Shown here: positions 34,596 through 43,247 of the stretch, piece after piece
Numbering within the stretch: the stretch's first letter is position 1
Layout of the letters: every line of letters begins with the position of its first letter
Source: Desulfuromonas acetexigens
GTDB lineage: Bacteria; Desulfobacterota; Desulfuromonadia; Desulfuromonadales; Trichloromonadaceae
Assembly: GCF_900111775.1 (NCBI RefSeq)
Contig: NZ_FOJJ01000041.1
Coordinates: 62,001 to 126,000, forward strand
DNA: 64,000 bases
Direction: 5' to 3'
The notes under the pieces: generated by a model
The model's input: only the letters and a program-made list of their open reading frames with translations
Database searches by the model: none
Told to the model about the DNA's origin: nothing
Translations under genes and position numbers: made by a program

Positions 34596-35390
34596 CTATA
34601 ACATAATTGCGCTGATCAGATAGTCCCACACCAGAACCGACACGGACGACAGCACCACCGCATCGGTAGTGACCCGGCTGACCCCTTCAGCGCCGAAGCC
34701 CCCCGAGCGTTCCTTGTGCAGGAAAAAGCCTTTAGCCGAGGCGATCCAAACGATCAACAGCCCGAAAATCAGCGACTTGACCAGCCCCATCTTGACGTCC
34801 TGCCATTCGACGCTGGCGTACATCCCCTGAAAATAGGTGCCACCGTTGACATCGAGCAGCACCACCCCGATCAGATAACCGCCAAGGATGCCGATCACGT
34901 CGAAGATCGCGGTCAAAAGGGGCAAGGTGAGGATCCCGGCGATATATTTGGGCGCCAGCAGATACTTGTAGGGATCGATAGCCATACATTCGAGGGCGTC
35001 GATCTGCTCCGAGTTGCGCATGATACCGATTTCCGCGCAGATCGCCGAACCGGCCCGGCCCACCACCATCAGCGCGGTCAGCACCGGCCCCAGTTCGCGG
35101 ATCAGGCTCAAGGCCACCGCCGAGCCGAGCAGCCCTTCGGAGCCGAATTTGGTCAGAGTATAGTAGCCCTGCAAGCCCAGGATCATACCGGTGAAGGCAC
35201 CAGTGAAGATGATGACGAAGAGCGACCGCACCCCGATGAAATGAGCCTGGCGGATGACCGGAAAGATGGGATAAGGCGGCTTGACCAGATTGAGCAAGCA
35301 GGCGAAGAGGAAAATTCCCATGCGCCCCCCCTGCTCCAGAAAAGCGAGACAGCCATCCCCGATTTTTTCAAAAGGTTTTGCCAGATTCAA
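34596..35390 (-). CDS. mlaE: Lipid transporter permease MlaE
   Basis: A 264-residue permease of the MlaE family with about five membrane segments and the conserved EIGIMRNSEQIDALECMAIDPYKYL block. The apparent start is TTG at 35390 (a GGGGAG box is upstream); an internal ATG at about residue 24 would remove part of the N-terminal amphipathic helix. It is the first gene of mlaEFDAC. The 157-bp gap upstream shows no recognised operator. Confidence 0.93.
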   Translation of the reverse strand: MNLAKPFEKIGDGCLAFLEQGGRMGIFLFACLLNLVKPPYPIFPVIRQAHFIGVRSLFVIIFTGAFTGMILGLQGYYTLTKFGSEGLLGSAVALSLIRELGPVLTALMVVGRAGSAICAEIGIMRNSEQIDALECMAIDPYKYLLAPKYIAGILTLPLLTAIFDVIGILGGYLIGVVLLDVNGGTYFQGMYASVEWQDVKMGLVKSLIFGLLIVWIASAKGFFLHKERSGGFGAEGVSRVTTDAVVLSSVSVLVWDYLISAIML

Positions 35391-35547
35391 AGCGTCGGAT
35401 CTCCCCTAAAAAACATGCCAAGGCTTGCCGCAGGAGAGCGTCCTGTCGCAAGCCGGGCGATTGTACCAAGAACTCGCGTAAATTACCAATGGAGAACGAT
35501 TATTCATCCAGGGAGACAAAAACGGCAGGACGATTTTCGCACCCTCG

Positions 35548-36783
35548 TCAGCAGAGCATGTCGTAGAAATAATCCCGGGCGCTCGGCCCGCCGTGCCGGC
35601 GCCGCATCAGCAGGGTGTAATTGGCCGTGGCCCGCGTCTCCAGGGACAACATTCCCGCAGCCAGGGCAAAGGCGCGACTAGGCGCGCCATAGCGTTTCTT
35701 GAGCAGGGGGACAATGCGGGAATAGTTGCCGATCAGCGGCAGGGTGCGCGTCTTGCGCCTGGCGGCGAGCCAGGCCCGCCCCTTTTCCGTAGCGCCGAGC
35801 AGGTGCAGATAGAGCGGGCCGGAATCCAGCCAGGCGGTCATCTCCTCGGCCGTCACCTCGTTCAGCACATAGGCGAGCAGGCGCTGCACACGGGTGCGGG
35901 TCAGGTGGCGGGATTTGACGGCGGCGACCAGTTCGGCATAGCCATCGCTGACGCAAGCGGCCCCGTACAGACGCTCGGCGATCCCCGCTTCCACCTGATA
36001 GAGCCCCCGCAACGACTCGGCCCTCCGCAGAAGTCGCGCCAGCAGCAAGCGATAAAGATGCTCGACATCGAGAACATGACCGGCCGCCAAGGCGGTAGCG
36101 AAAGGCGCACGGGCCGGGAGCGGGATGAAGTCCGCCACCTCTTCCCCCTGCGCCAGCCGGTGCCGGATGCCGGTGGCACTGGCAATGTCGCCGACGGCGC
36201 GCTCTTCGTGAAAACCGGCGCCAATGCGGGGGATGGTATGGGGAACGATGGCGGCGCCGATCTGGCGCAGGGCTTTGAGATACTCGATGCCGAGGATGTT
36301 GTTGGGCGAGGCAAGCAACTCGCCGTCGGCGACGCCCAACTCGGCCAGACAACGCGCTCGAGCCGTGGGATAGTTGATCCCGCGACGCAACAGGTGAGCG
36401 GTCCGCTCGGTGATCCGGGCGTCCTCGGTGAGCAGCAGTTCGGCGCAGCGCTGAAGCGGCGCCAGTTCACCCGCTTCGCTGCCGAAGCAGAGGGCATCGA
36501 CCCCCAGGCTTTGTAACACCCGCACCGCCCCCAGAGCGAACTGGGGCGCGCTGTTGCAGGCCCAGGGGAAAGGCAGCTCCACCACCACATCGACCCCGGA
36601 GCGCAGAGCCATTTCCGCCCGCACCCACTTATCCACCAGCGCCGGCTCCCCCCGCTGCAAAAAATGCCCGCTCATCACCGCCACCGCCACCTCGGCCCCG
36701 GTAACCCGCAGACTTTCGCGCAAGTGGTGCAGATGGCCGTTGTGAAAGGGGTTGTATTCGGTGATCAGGCCGACGGATTTCAT
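35548..36783 (-). CDS. tmcAL: tRNA(Met) cytidine acetate ligase TmcAL
   Basis: A 411-residue TmcAL (YlbM family), which makes N4-acetylcytidine at the wobble position of elongator tRNA(Met) using acetate and ATP. The nucleotidyltransferase-like motifs GLITEYNPFHNGHLHHL at the start and SPNNILGIEYLKAL are present, followed by a C-terminal helical domain. No Shine-Dalgarno sequence is visible before the ATG; the upstream gap is filled by a hairpin that could control translation. Confidence 0.92.
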   Translation of the reverse strand: MKSVGLITEYNPFHNGHLHHLRESLRVTGAEVAVAVMSGHFLQRGEPALVDKWVRAEMALRSGVDVVVELPFPWACNSAPQFALGAVRVLQSLGVDALCFGSEAGELAPLQRCAELLLTEDARITERTAHLLRRGINYPTARARCLAELGVADGELLASPNNILGIEYLKALRQIGAAIVPHTIPRIGAGFHEERAVGDIASATGIRHRLAQGEEVADFIPLPARAPFATALAAGHVLDVEHLYRLLLARLLRRAESLRGLYQVEAGIAERLYGAACVSDGYAELVAAVKSRHLTRTRVQRLLAYVLNEVTAEEMTAWLDSGPLYLHLLGATEKGRAWLAARRKTRTLPLIGNYSRIVPLLKKRYGAPSRAFALAAGMLSLETRATANYTLLMRRRHGGPSARDYFYDMLC

Positions 36784-36790
36784 AAGAGCC

Positions 36791-36850
36791 AGGATAAAGG
36801 ATCGAGGATAAAGGCGAAAGGAAGATCCTTTATCCTCGATCCTTTCTCCT
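36791..36850. repeat. Long inverted repeat between sfsA and tmcAL
   Basis: Two 24-bp arms (36791-36814 and 36827-36850) match with one mismatch and enclose a 12-nt loop. Each arm is itself built from repeated AGGATAAAGG words. The sfsA stop codon (36830-36832) lies in the right-hand arm, and tmcAL starts 8 bp beyond the left-hand arm. The RNA would form a stable stem between two co-directional genes. Confidence 0.9.
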
Positions 36851-37552
36851 TTCTCCTCCTGTAAGGAGTATCGGTATCCGCGCCCCGACCCGGTTTTCTT
36901 CGGAGGTCACGATGCTTTTGTAGGCCAGGGCTTCGACCCCGGCGGCGGTAACTTCGCGGAGCAGACGGCCGTATTCGGGATCGATGGCGTCGGCGGGGGT
37001 GAAGGCGGTCGCTTCGCCGCGCTGGACGAGAAAGAAAATCACCGCCCGATAGCCCTCCTGCCGGGCCCGTAACAGTTCCCGCAGATGCTTTTGGCCGCGC
37101 GTGGTCACGGCGTCGGGAAAGCAGGCGACTTGCGGATCGCAGCAGAGGGTGACGTTTTTAACCTCGACCAGCACCTTTTCCCCAGGCTTTTCCAGCAAAA
37201 AGTCGATACGGCTGTCATGATAGCGGAATTCGGGCCGGACTTCGAACCCGGCGAGTCCGTCGATCCAGCCCTGGCGCAAGCCCTCTTCCACCACCCGGTT
37301 GGTGCGGTGGGTGTGGGTATCGACCCAGTGCCCCTCGACCTCGATCAGTTCCAGGGTGTAGCGCAGCTTGCGCGCCGGGTTGTCGGCGGCGGAGATCAGT
37401 ACCCGATGCCCGGGGACGGCGCACTGCTTCATGCTGCCGGTGTTGGGGGTGTGGGCGGTAACGACGGTGCCGTCGGCCAGTTCGACGTCGGTGAGAAAGC
37501 GCTGGTAGCGGCGCAGCAGACGCCCTGCGATGAGGGGCGCGGGGAGCTTCAC
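36830..37552 (-). CDS. sfsA: SfsA-family DNA/RNA nuclease
   Basis: A 240-residue SfsA protein with an N-terminal OB-like half and a nuclease-like core (FEVRPEFRYHDSRIDFLLEKPGEKVLVEVKNVTL), which holds the PD-(D/E)xK residues, and HLREL..EGYRAVIFFLVQR near the end. Its biological role is not settled. The last ten residues (TGGERRKDRG) are encoded by a repeat element, so the tail may not be ancestral. Its start overlaps the serB stop by 4 bp. Confidence 0.93.
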   Translation of the reverse strand: MKLPAPLIAGRLLRRYQRFLTDVELADGTVVTAHTPNTGSMKQCAVPGHRVLISAADNPARKLRYTLELIEVEGHWVDTHTHRTNRVVEEGLRQGWIDGLAGFEVRPEFRYHDSRIDFLLEKPGEKVLVEVKNVTLCCDPQVACFPDAVTTRGQKHLRELLRARQEGYRAVIFFLVQRGEATAFTPADAIDPEYGRLLREVTAAGVEALAYKSIVTSEENRVGARIPILLTGGERRKDRG

Positions 37553-38745
37553 CCGGCGATCTCCGCCATCTCCCGTTCGGAGAGTCCAATCAGGTAAAGG
37601 ATGGAATCGAGATTCTGTTGATTGATGTGAAAATCGGCCTGTTCCCGCACCCGCGCCTTGGCGTTGAAGGCGATCCCCAGCCCGGCTCGCCCCAACATCG
37701 GCAGATCGTTGGCGCCGTCACCGATGGCGATGGCCTGGTCGAGGGTAATCCCTTCTTTCCCGGCGATCTCTTCGAGCAGTTGCGCCTTGCGCGCGCCGTC
37801 GACGATGGTCCCGGCAACCTCGCCGGTGACGATGCCGTCGACGATTTCCAAACCGTTGGCGTAGGCGTAGTCGAGACCGAGGTCAGACTTGAGCCGGTCG
37901 GTGAAGAACTGGAAGCCGCCGGAGATGACGGCGGTCTTGAAGCCGAGACGTTTGAGGATGGTGACCAGATTGCGGGCGCCGGGGGTCAGGGGAATATTGC
38001 GGTAGACCTGCTCCAGCGCCTCGGCTTTGAGCCCCTTGAGCAGGGCGACCCGCTCGCGCAGCGCGCCGGAGAAATCGAGTTCGCCGTTCATCGCCCGCTC
38101 GGTGATTTCCGCCACCTGCTCGCCAACCCCGGCGACCCGGGCCAGCTCGTCGATGACCTCGACCTGAATCAGGGTCGAATCCATATCCATCACCACCAGG
38201 CGCTTGGCCCGGCGATAGAGGCTCTCCTTCTGCACGGCGATATCGACCCCGACACTCGCGCCGGTGTGGAGCAGTTTGCGGGTCATGACCTTGACGTCCA
38301 GGTCCGGCGTGGTGGTGATGAGAAACTCGACGCAGCGCAGCTGCCCCTGGGTGAGCTTGGAGATGCGTTCGATGTTAACCGCGTGCTCGGCGAGAATACG
38401 CGAAACCCGGGCGAGGGCCAGGGCGTTCACTTCACCGCCGAGGATCGTCACGACATAGGCGTTGCGGGTCGTCTTGCGCCGGTATTCGGCCTCGCTGAGC
38501 ACTTGAAAATCGAGGTCGAGACCGAGCTCCTTGGCGAGAAAGAGCAACTCCTTGACCAGCGGTTTCTGATCGCTTTCGCCGGTGGGAAAGTCGATGAGCA
38601 CCGACAGGGAGAGCAGGGTGTGGGTGACGCTCTGTTCGATGTCGCGAATGCGGGCACCGGCCTCGGCGATGTGGCCGGTGACGGCGGCGATGATGCCGGT
38701 GCGGTCCGGGCCGGTCAGGGTCAGAAGAACCATCTTGTTGTCCAT
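37549..38745 (-). CDS. serB: Phosphoserine phosphatase with tandem ACT domains
   Basis: A 398-residue enzyme completing serine synthesis. Two ACT-like domains occupy about residues 4-165, followed by a HAD-type phosphatase with DMDSTLIQVEVIDELA (nucleophile Asp), the SGGFQFFTDRLKSDLG motif and GDGANDLPML. The ACT part probably gives feedback control by amino acids. The start is ATG 38745 with a GAGAGG box; a TTG two codons upstream is less likely. Confidence 0.95.
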   Translation of the reverse strand: MDNKMVLLTLTGPDRTGIIAAVTGHIAEAGARIRDIEQSVTHTLLSLSVLIDFPTGESDQKPLVKELLFLAKELGLDLDFQVLSEAEYRRKTTRNAYVVTILGGEVNALALARVSRILAEHAVNIERISKLTQGQLRCVEFLITTTPDLDVKVMTRKLLHTGASVGVDIAVQKESLYRRAKRLVVMDMDSTLIQVEVIDELARVAGVGEQVAEITERAMNGELDFSGALRERVALLKGLKAEALEQVYRNIPLTPGARNLVTILKRLGFKTAVISGGFQFFTDRLKSDLGLDYAYANGLEIVDGIVTGEVAGTIVDGARKAQLLEEIAGKEGITLDQAIAIGDGANDLPMLGRAGLGIAFNAKARVREQADFHINQQNLDSILYLIGLSEREMAEIAG

Positions 38746-38914
38746 GGGCAATGCCTCTCGCAGCGGGGAAGTTGGGGCATTCTACCCGCAACGCCTGGCC
38801 CCCGCAAGTTCCGATGCCGGCAGTGTTGATGCCGGCGGTAAATATTTCTTGCAGGGGCGGTATCGGCATGCTACACAGCCGAGCGTAACCACCCATCCCC
38901 ATCAGGAGCCTGTC

Positions 38915-39244
38915 ATGAGCTACCAAGCCCCCGAAGCGTTCGCCAACGTCACCGCCGCCTGCAAGGCCAATATCTATTTCGACGGCAAGGTGGTCAGCCA
39001 TACCCTGACCCTGGCCGACGGCAGCCGCAAGACCCTCGGCCTGATCTATCCCGGCCTTTATAAATTCAACACCGGCGCCCCCGAAAAGATGGAAATCATC
39101 GCCGGCGCTTGCCGCGCGCGCATTGCCGGTAACGTCGACTGGATCGGCTTTACCGCCGGGACCTGGTTCGACGTGCCGGGCAACTCCTTCTTTGAGATCG
39201 AAGTGACTGACGGCGTCGCCGAATACGTCTGTTCCTTCTGCTAA
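38915..39244 (+). CDS. ppnP: Pyrimidine/purine nucleoside phosphorylase PpnP
   Basis: A 109-residue cupin-fold enzyme of the PpnP (YaiE/DUF1255) family, which splits nucleosides to free base and ribose-1-phosphate. The sequence ANIYFDGKVVSHTLTLADGSRKTLGLIYPGLYKFNT and the closing FDVPGNSFFEIEV are characteristic. AGGAG precedes the ATG. It is divergent from serB. Confidence 0.94.
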   Translation: MSYQAPEAFANVTAACKANIYFDGKVVSHTLTLADGSRKTLGLIYPGLYKFNTGAPEKMEIIAGACRARIAGNVDWIGFTAGTWFDVPGNSFFEIEVTDGVAEYVCSFC

Positions 39245-39264
39245 ACCTGCCGGAAAGGTCCGCC

Positions 39265-40089
39265 ATGCCGGAAATCGGCCGCTTCAATACCCTGGAAATC
39301 GCCGCCCTCGACACCGACGGCGCCCACTTCCAGACCTCCGCCGGGGAGATTCTCCTCCCCGCCCGGGAAGTCCCCGCCGCTGCCCAGGTCGGCGAACACC
39401 TGCGGGTCTTCGTCTACCACGACGGCGCCCGGTTGCTCGCCACGATGCGCGCCCCCCTGGCCCAGGTCGGCGAATTCGCCCTGTTCAAAGTGGCGCAAGT
39501 CACCCCGGTCGGCGCCTTTCTCGACTGGGGGCTGCCCAAGGAACTGCTCGTCCCCTTTTCCGAACAGCCCCGGCGCATGCAGGCCGGACGCAAATATCTG
39601 GTCAAGATCTGCCTCGACAATCGCGGCCGCATCGTCGCCACCGGCCGTCTCGACCCCTGCCTGGAACCGGGATCCGGGGATCTCAAGGACGGCGACGAGG
39701 TCGCGTTGATGATCCGGGAATTCACCGATCTCGGTGCCAAGGTCATCGTCAACGAACTCTACGACGGCCTGCTCTATCGGGATGAGCTGCGCGCCGGGCT
39801 GCACCGGGGGACGCGCCTGCGGGGCTTCGTCAAGCATGTACGGGAGGATGGGAAAATCGACGTCACCCTGCGCCGGGTCGGGGCCGAAGGAATCGTTGAG
39901 GCGCGGGAACGGATTCTGGCGGAACTTGCCCGCTCGGGGGAACTGCCCCTGCACGACGACAGCCCGCCGGAACTGATCCGCGAGCGCCTGGGGATGAGCA
40001 AGAAGACCTTCAAACGCGCCGTCGGTGGTCTTTACAAGGAAGGACTGATCGAACCGCCGGAAGGGGGCATCCGGCTGCGACGCCCGTAA
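39265..40089 (+). CDS. S1-domain RNA-binding protein of the CvfB family
   Basis: A 274-residue protein with several S1-like OB domains and a C-terminal winged helix, as in CvfB/YitL. Visible parts are VTPVGAFLDWGLPKELLVPFSEQ, FTDLGAKVIVNELYDGLLYRDEL and LGMSKKTFKRAVGGLYKEGLI. The family binds RNA and affects virulence or gene expression in Gram-positive bacteria; here the role is open. It starts 20 bp after ppnP. Confidence 0.9.
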   Translation: MPEIGRFNTLEIAALDTDGAHFQTSAGEILLPAREVPAAAQVGEHLRVFVYHDGARLLATMRAPLAQVGEFALFKVAQVTPVGAFLDWGLPKELLVPFSEQPRRMQAGRKYLVKICLDNRGRIVATGRLDPCLEPGSGDLKDGDEVALMIREFTDLGAKVIVNELYDGLLYRDELRAGLHRGTRLRGFVKHVREDGKIDVTLRRVGAEGIVEARERILAELARSGELPLHDDSPPELIRERLGMSKKTFKRAVGGLYKEGLIEPPEGGIRLRRP

Positions 40090-40106
40090 AAATATGCTTC
40101 CCACAC

Positions 40107-40148
40107 AAAAAAAGCCACGGCCGAAAAGATCGCGCCGTGGCTTTTTTT
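40107..40148. terminator. Bidirectional terminator between the CvfB-like and cytochrome genes
   Basis: AAAAAAAGCCACGGC/GCCGTGGCTTTTTTT: a GC stem with A- and T-runs on both sides, suitable for terminating transcription from both directions. Confidence 0.93.
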
Positions 40149-40167
40149 GTGGAAACAGGTTGCCGGA

Positions 40168-40518
40168 TCAGGTTCCCGGCTTGTGGCAGAACTCGCAGGA
40201 GTTGTCGATCTTTTTGTGCTTGTGGCAGCCCTTGCAGAGCAGGTGATAGGCATCCTGGCTGTTTGGAACCTTCGGATCCTTGCCGTCATGGCAGTTGGAA
40301 CACTTGCCGTCTTCGGTGCCAGTGTGATGGCACAGGATGCAGGAAACTCCCTCTTCTCGGTGAATTCTCGGCGAAAAAGCAACCGAGCCGAGCTTGCCCT
40401 TGCCGGGGAAAACCACCTGTTCGGGACAGCTCGCCCCTGCCTTTTCCTCCGCCATGACGGGAACCGTCACCAACAGCGCCGCCATCATCCCCGCAAGCAC
40501 AATTATCCATCTCTTCAT
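40168..40518 (-). CDS. Small tetraheme c-type cytochrome (cytochrome c3/c7-like)
   Basis: A 116-residue periplasmic cytochrome with a signal peptide (ending VPVMAEEK) and four CxxCH sites: CILCH (60-64), CSNCH (73-77), CKGCH (95-99) and CEFCH (108-112). Extra histidines (RIH53, CHH65, YH92, HKH101) can be distal ligands, as in class III cytochromes. Such small cytochromes shuttle electrons in the periplasm during metal reduction. Geobacter PpcA-type proteins have three hemes; this has four binding motifs. GGGGGTGAG precedes the ATG. Confidence 0.92.
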   Translation of the reverse strand: MKRWIIVLAGMMAALLVTVPVMAEEKAGASCPEQVVFPGKGKLGSVAFSPRIHREEGVSCILCHHTGTEDGKCSNCHDGKDPKVPNSQDAYHLLCKGCHKHKKIDNSCEFCHKPGT

Positions 40519-40536
40519 AACTCACCCCCAAATTTG

Positions 40537-40581
40537 ATTAGACAAGCTAAATCTTTTTTATTTCAACATATTAGCTTGTCT
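40537..40581 (-). promoter_or_regulatory. Promoter with 11-bp inverted repeat before the tetraheme cytochrome
   Basis: On the minus strand TTGAAA (40566-40561), an 18-bp spacer and TCTAAT (40542-40537) form a likely promoter. It is flanked by a perfect inverted repeat AGACAAGCTAA/TTAGCTTGTCT at 40540-40550 and 40571-40581 with a 20-bp gap. One half overlaps the -10, the other lies just upstream of the -35, an arrangement fitting a dimeric regulator. Confidence 0.65.
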
Positions 40582-40643
40582 CGCCGAGGCAAGTCAAGGA
40601 GCCGGAGAAAAATCCCGCCGAGCCCGGGTTGACGGGGATGGGA

Positions 40644-42290
40644 TCAGCCTTCGGTCATCGCCCGGCAGTATTCAATCAATCTCTGGGTCGAGCTGTCGTG
40701 CCCAGTCGGCTCTTTCTCCCCTTCCAATTCGGGGAGAATCGTTTTCGCCAGTTGCTTGCCGAGTTCCACCCCCCACTGATCGAAGGAATTAACGTTCCAG
40801 ATCACCCCTTGCACGAAAATCTTATGCTCGTAAAAGGCGATCAGCGACCCCAGGGTGCGCGGAGTCAGGCGCCGGTAGAGCAGAGAGTTCGTCGGCCGGT
40901 TGCCGGGAAAGATCTTGTGCGGCAGCAGTTTTTCGACCTCGTCCGGGGTTAGCCCCGAAGCCTCCAGTTCGGCGCGGGCCTCGGCTTCGTTCTTGCCTTT
41001 CATCAGCGCTTCGGTCTGGGCCAGGAAGTTGGAGAGGAGAATGGGCTGATGTCGCCCGAGGGGATTGTGGCTGTTGACTCCGGCGATGAAATCGCAGGGA
41101 ATGAGCCGGGTGCCCTGATGGATCAGTTGGTAGAAGGCGTGCTGGCCGTTGGTCCCCGGTTCCCCCCAGATGATCGGCCCGGTGGCGTAATCGACCACCG
41201 CGCCGTCGAGGGTCACGCGCTTGCCGTTACTCTCCATATCCCCCTGTTGCAGGTAGGCGGGGAAGCGGGAAAGATACTGCTCATAAGGTAGGACCGCGTG
41301 CGATTCGGCGCCGAAGAAGTTGACGTACCAGACACCGAGCAGGGCCATGATGATTGGGATATTTTCCTCCATGGGGGCCATGCGAAAATGCTCGTCGACG
41401 GCATGAGCGCCATCGAGCAGTTCCTCGAAGCGGTCCATCCCCACCGCCAGCGCGATGGAGAGGCCGATGGCCGACCACAGGGAATAGCGCCCGCCGACCC
41501 AGTCCCAGAACTCGAACATATTGTCGGGATCGATGCCGAAAGCGCTCACCGCCTCGCCGTTGGTAGAAAGGGCAACGAAATGTCGACCGACGGCCGCCTC
41601 GTCCCCAAGTTTCGCCACCAGCCAGTCACGAGCCGACCAGGCGTTGGTCAGGGTTTCCTGGGTGGTGAAGGTTTTCGAGGCGACGATGAAGAGGGTCGTG
41701 GCCGGATCGAGGGACTTGAGGGTTTCCGCCAGATGGGTGGCATCGACGTTGGAAACGAAATGCACCCGCAAACCGGGTTGGGCGTAGTGCTTGAGCGCTT
41801 CGCAGACCATCAGCGGCCCGAGATCGGAACCGCCGATACCGATATTGACCACGTCGGTGATCGGTTTTCCGGTAAAGCCGAGCCAACTTCCGGAGCGTAC
41901 CGCGTCACTGAACGTCCGCATTTTATCGAGCACCGCCCGGACCTTGGGCATGACGTCGACGCCGTCCACCGGTATCGGCCGACAGCCGCGATGGCGCAAG
42001 GCAACATGCAGCACCGCGCGATCCTCGGTCGTATTGATGCGCTGGCCGCGGAACATCGCTTCGATGCGCGCCCCCAGGCCAACCTGCCGGGCAAGATCGA
42101 AAAGCAGGGGGAGGGTCTCTTCGGTGATGCGGTTTTTTGAATAATCAAAAAGAAACTCGTCCCAGCGTAGGGAGAATTTTTCGAAACGCCCGGGATCGGC
42201 GGCGAAAAGTTCGCGCATCGACAGCGCGGCAACCTCCCGGTGATGGGCCTTCAGGGCCTTCCAGGCGGGCAGCTCGGTGAGGCGGATCAT
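40644..42290 (-). CDS. pgi: Glucose-6-phosphate isomerase
   Basis: A 548-residue isomerase converting glucose-6-phosphate and fructose-6-phosphate. The conserved [39 protein letters not shown] and [13 protein letters not shown] blocks are present; the Glu and Lys/His catalytic residues sit in these motifs. The start at 42290 overlaps the stop of the small SAP-like gene (ATGA), so the two are coupled. Confidence 0.96.
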   Translation of the reverse strand: MIRLTELPAWKALKAHHREVAALSMRELFAADPGRFEKFSLRWDEFLFDYSKNRITEETLPLLFDLARQVGLGARIEAMFRGQRINTTEDRAVLHVALRHRGCRPIPVDGVDVMPKVRAVLDKMRTFSDAVRSGSWLGFTGKPITDVVNIGIGGSDLGPLMVCEALKHYAQPGLRVHFVSNVDATHLAETLKSLDPATTLFIVASKTFTTQETLTNAWSARDWLVAKLGDEAAVGRHFVALSTNGEAVSAFGIDPDNMFEFWDWVGGRYSLWSAIGLSIALAVGMDRFEELLDGAHAVDEHFRMAPMEENIPIIMALLGVWYVNFFGAESHAVLPYEQYLSRFPAYLQQGDMESNGKRVTLDGAVVDYATGPIIWGEPGTNGQHAFYQLIHQGTRLIPCDFIAGVNSHNPLGRHQPILLSNFLAQTEALMKGKNEAEARAELEASGLTPDEVEKLLPHKIFPGNRPTNSLLYRRLTPRTLGSLIAFYEHKIFVQGVIWNVNSFDQWGVELGKQLAKTILPELEGEKEPTGHDSSTQRLIEYCRAMTEG

Positions 42291-42466
42291 TTGCAGTCCT
42301 CGCGCCAGAGGCAGCCGAGCTCGCCGCAACGCTCGATCTGCTCGGTACCGAAGCACTGGGGATTGCCTTCCGCCGCCTGAATCGCCCGAATCAATTCGAC
42401 CTTTTTCAGTTTGCCGGGCTTGACTCCACGGTCCTTGGCGACTTCCTTGATCTGTTCCATATTCAT
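42287..42466 (-). CDS. Small SAP-like domain protein
   Basis: A 59-residue protein whose N-terminal half ([33 protein letters not shown]) looks like a SAP or Rho N-terminal helix-extended-helix motif, followed by a Cys-rich tail (Cys at about 38, 47, 52 and 58) that may bind a metal. AGGAGG precedes the ATG. It overlaps pgi by 4 bp. It probably binds nucleic acid; function unknown. Confidence 0.72.
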   Translation of the reverse strand: MNMEQIKEVAKDRGVKPGKLKKVELIRAIQAAEGNPQCFGTEQIERCGELGCLWREDCK

Positions 42467-42650
42467 GAGAGATCCTCCTGGTTGAGTATTGGGATAGATG
42501 CTTAAAATAGCACCCACCCCGGCTTTTGCAACCGGAATTCCCCTGCTACGGAACGTCCCCCGCCGCCACCGACGACCCTTTTGCACCGCTTAACTTCCAA
42601 CACAAACCACAACTGCCTGAAACCATTTGACCGCACGCTCGTGCTTTTTG

Positions 42651-42717
42651 AAAAGGATTATCATTTTCTCGTTGACAGCGGGGGTCGACTTCCCCTATAA
42701 ACTGAAAACCGTTTTCA
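42651..42717 (+). promoter_or_regulatory. Fur-box-like promoter of the feo operon
   Basis: TTGACA (42672-42677), an 18-bp spacer and TATAAA (42696-42701) form a strong promoter. Just upstream is a Fur-like GGATTATCATTTTC (42655-42668), and just downstream is the perfect palindrome TGAAAACCGTTTTCA (42703-42717). Both fit iron-responsive repression by a Fur-type protein. No regulator gene is adjacent. Confidence 0.7.
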
Positions 42718-42753
42718 ATATCAATTCAACCACCGACCCAAGGAGCCGATATC

Positions 42754-43023
42754 ATGATGCCCCTCGCCCTTTTGAGCCCCGGAGAATCCGGTGAAATCGT
42801 CAGCGTTAATGTCCCTCTGGAAAAGCGATCCGGCTGCTGCGGCCAATGTAACGGCGAACGTCACCACAAGGCACAGCGCGGTGAAGAGATGGGCCTGCGC
42901 GCGGGCAAAGTGGTGGAGATGCTCCACAACGGCGCCGGTCCCCTGCTGCTGCGTATCGATGATGCGCGTATCGCCCTCAGCCGCGGCATGGCCATGAAAA
43001 TTTCCGTCAGGAGGATCCAATGA
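42754..43023 (+). CDS. FeoA-domain protein with Cys/His-rich insertion
   Basis: An 89-residue SH3-like FeoA-type protein, first of two feoA genes. The core (LSPGESGEIVSV, MGLRAGKVVEMLHN, LLLRIDDARIALSRGMAMKISV) is standard, but an insertion after the first strands reads KRSGCCGQCNGERHHKAQ, with Cys28, Cys29, Cys32 and His37, His38. This could bind iron or act as a redox sensor. AAGGAG precedes the ATG, and the stop overlaps the next feoA by 4 bp. Confidence 0.9.
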   Translation: MMPLALLSPGESGEIVSVNVPLEKRSGCCGQCNGERHHKAQRGEEMGLRAGKVVEMLHNGAGPLLLRIDDARIALSRGMAMKISVRRIQ

Positions 43024-43247
43024 ATCTCGCCAAGCTCAAACCCGGCCAGTCGGCCCAGATTACCGCTATCGGCAACCTCGGCCCCATTCGTCGGCGGCTC
43101 ATGGATATGGGCGTCATCGTCGGAGAAACGGTCAAAGTGGTGAAGGTCGCGCCCCTGGGCGACCCCATCGAAGTGACGGTGAAAAGTTATCAACTCTCCC
43201 TGCGCAAGCAGGAAGCTGAAGCGATTGCGGTGGAGGTGAAGTCATGA
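43020..43247 (+). CDS. feoA: Ferrous iron transport protein FeoA
   Basis: A 75-residue standard FeoA (LKPGQSAQITAIGNLGPIRRRLMDMGVIVGETVKVVKVAPLGDPIEVTVKSYQLSLRKQEAEAIAVEV). It works with FeoB at the inner membrane, probably by regulating its G domain. Start and end both overlap neighbours by 4 bp. Confidence 0.95.
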   Translation: MNLAKLKPGQSAQITAIGNLGPIRRRLMDMGVIVGETVKVVKVAPLGDPIEVTVKSYQLSLRKQEAEAIAVEVKS

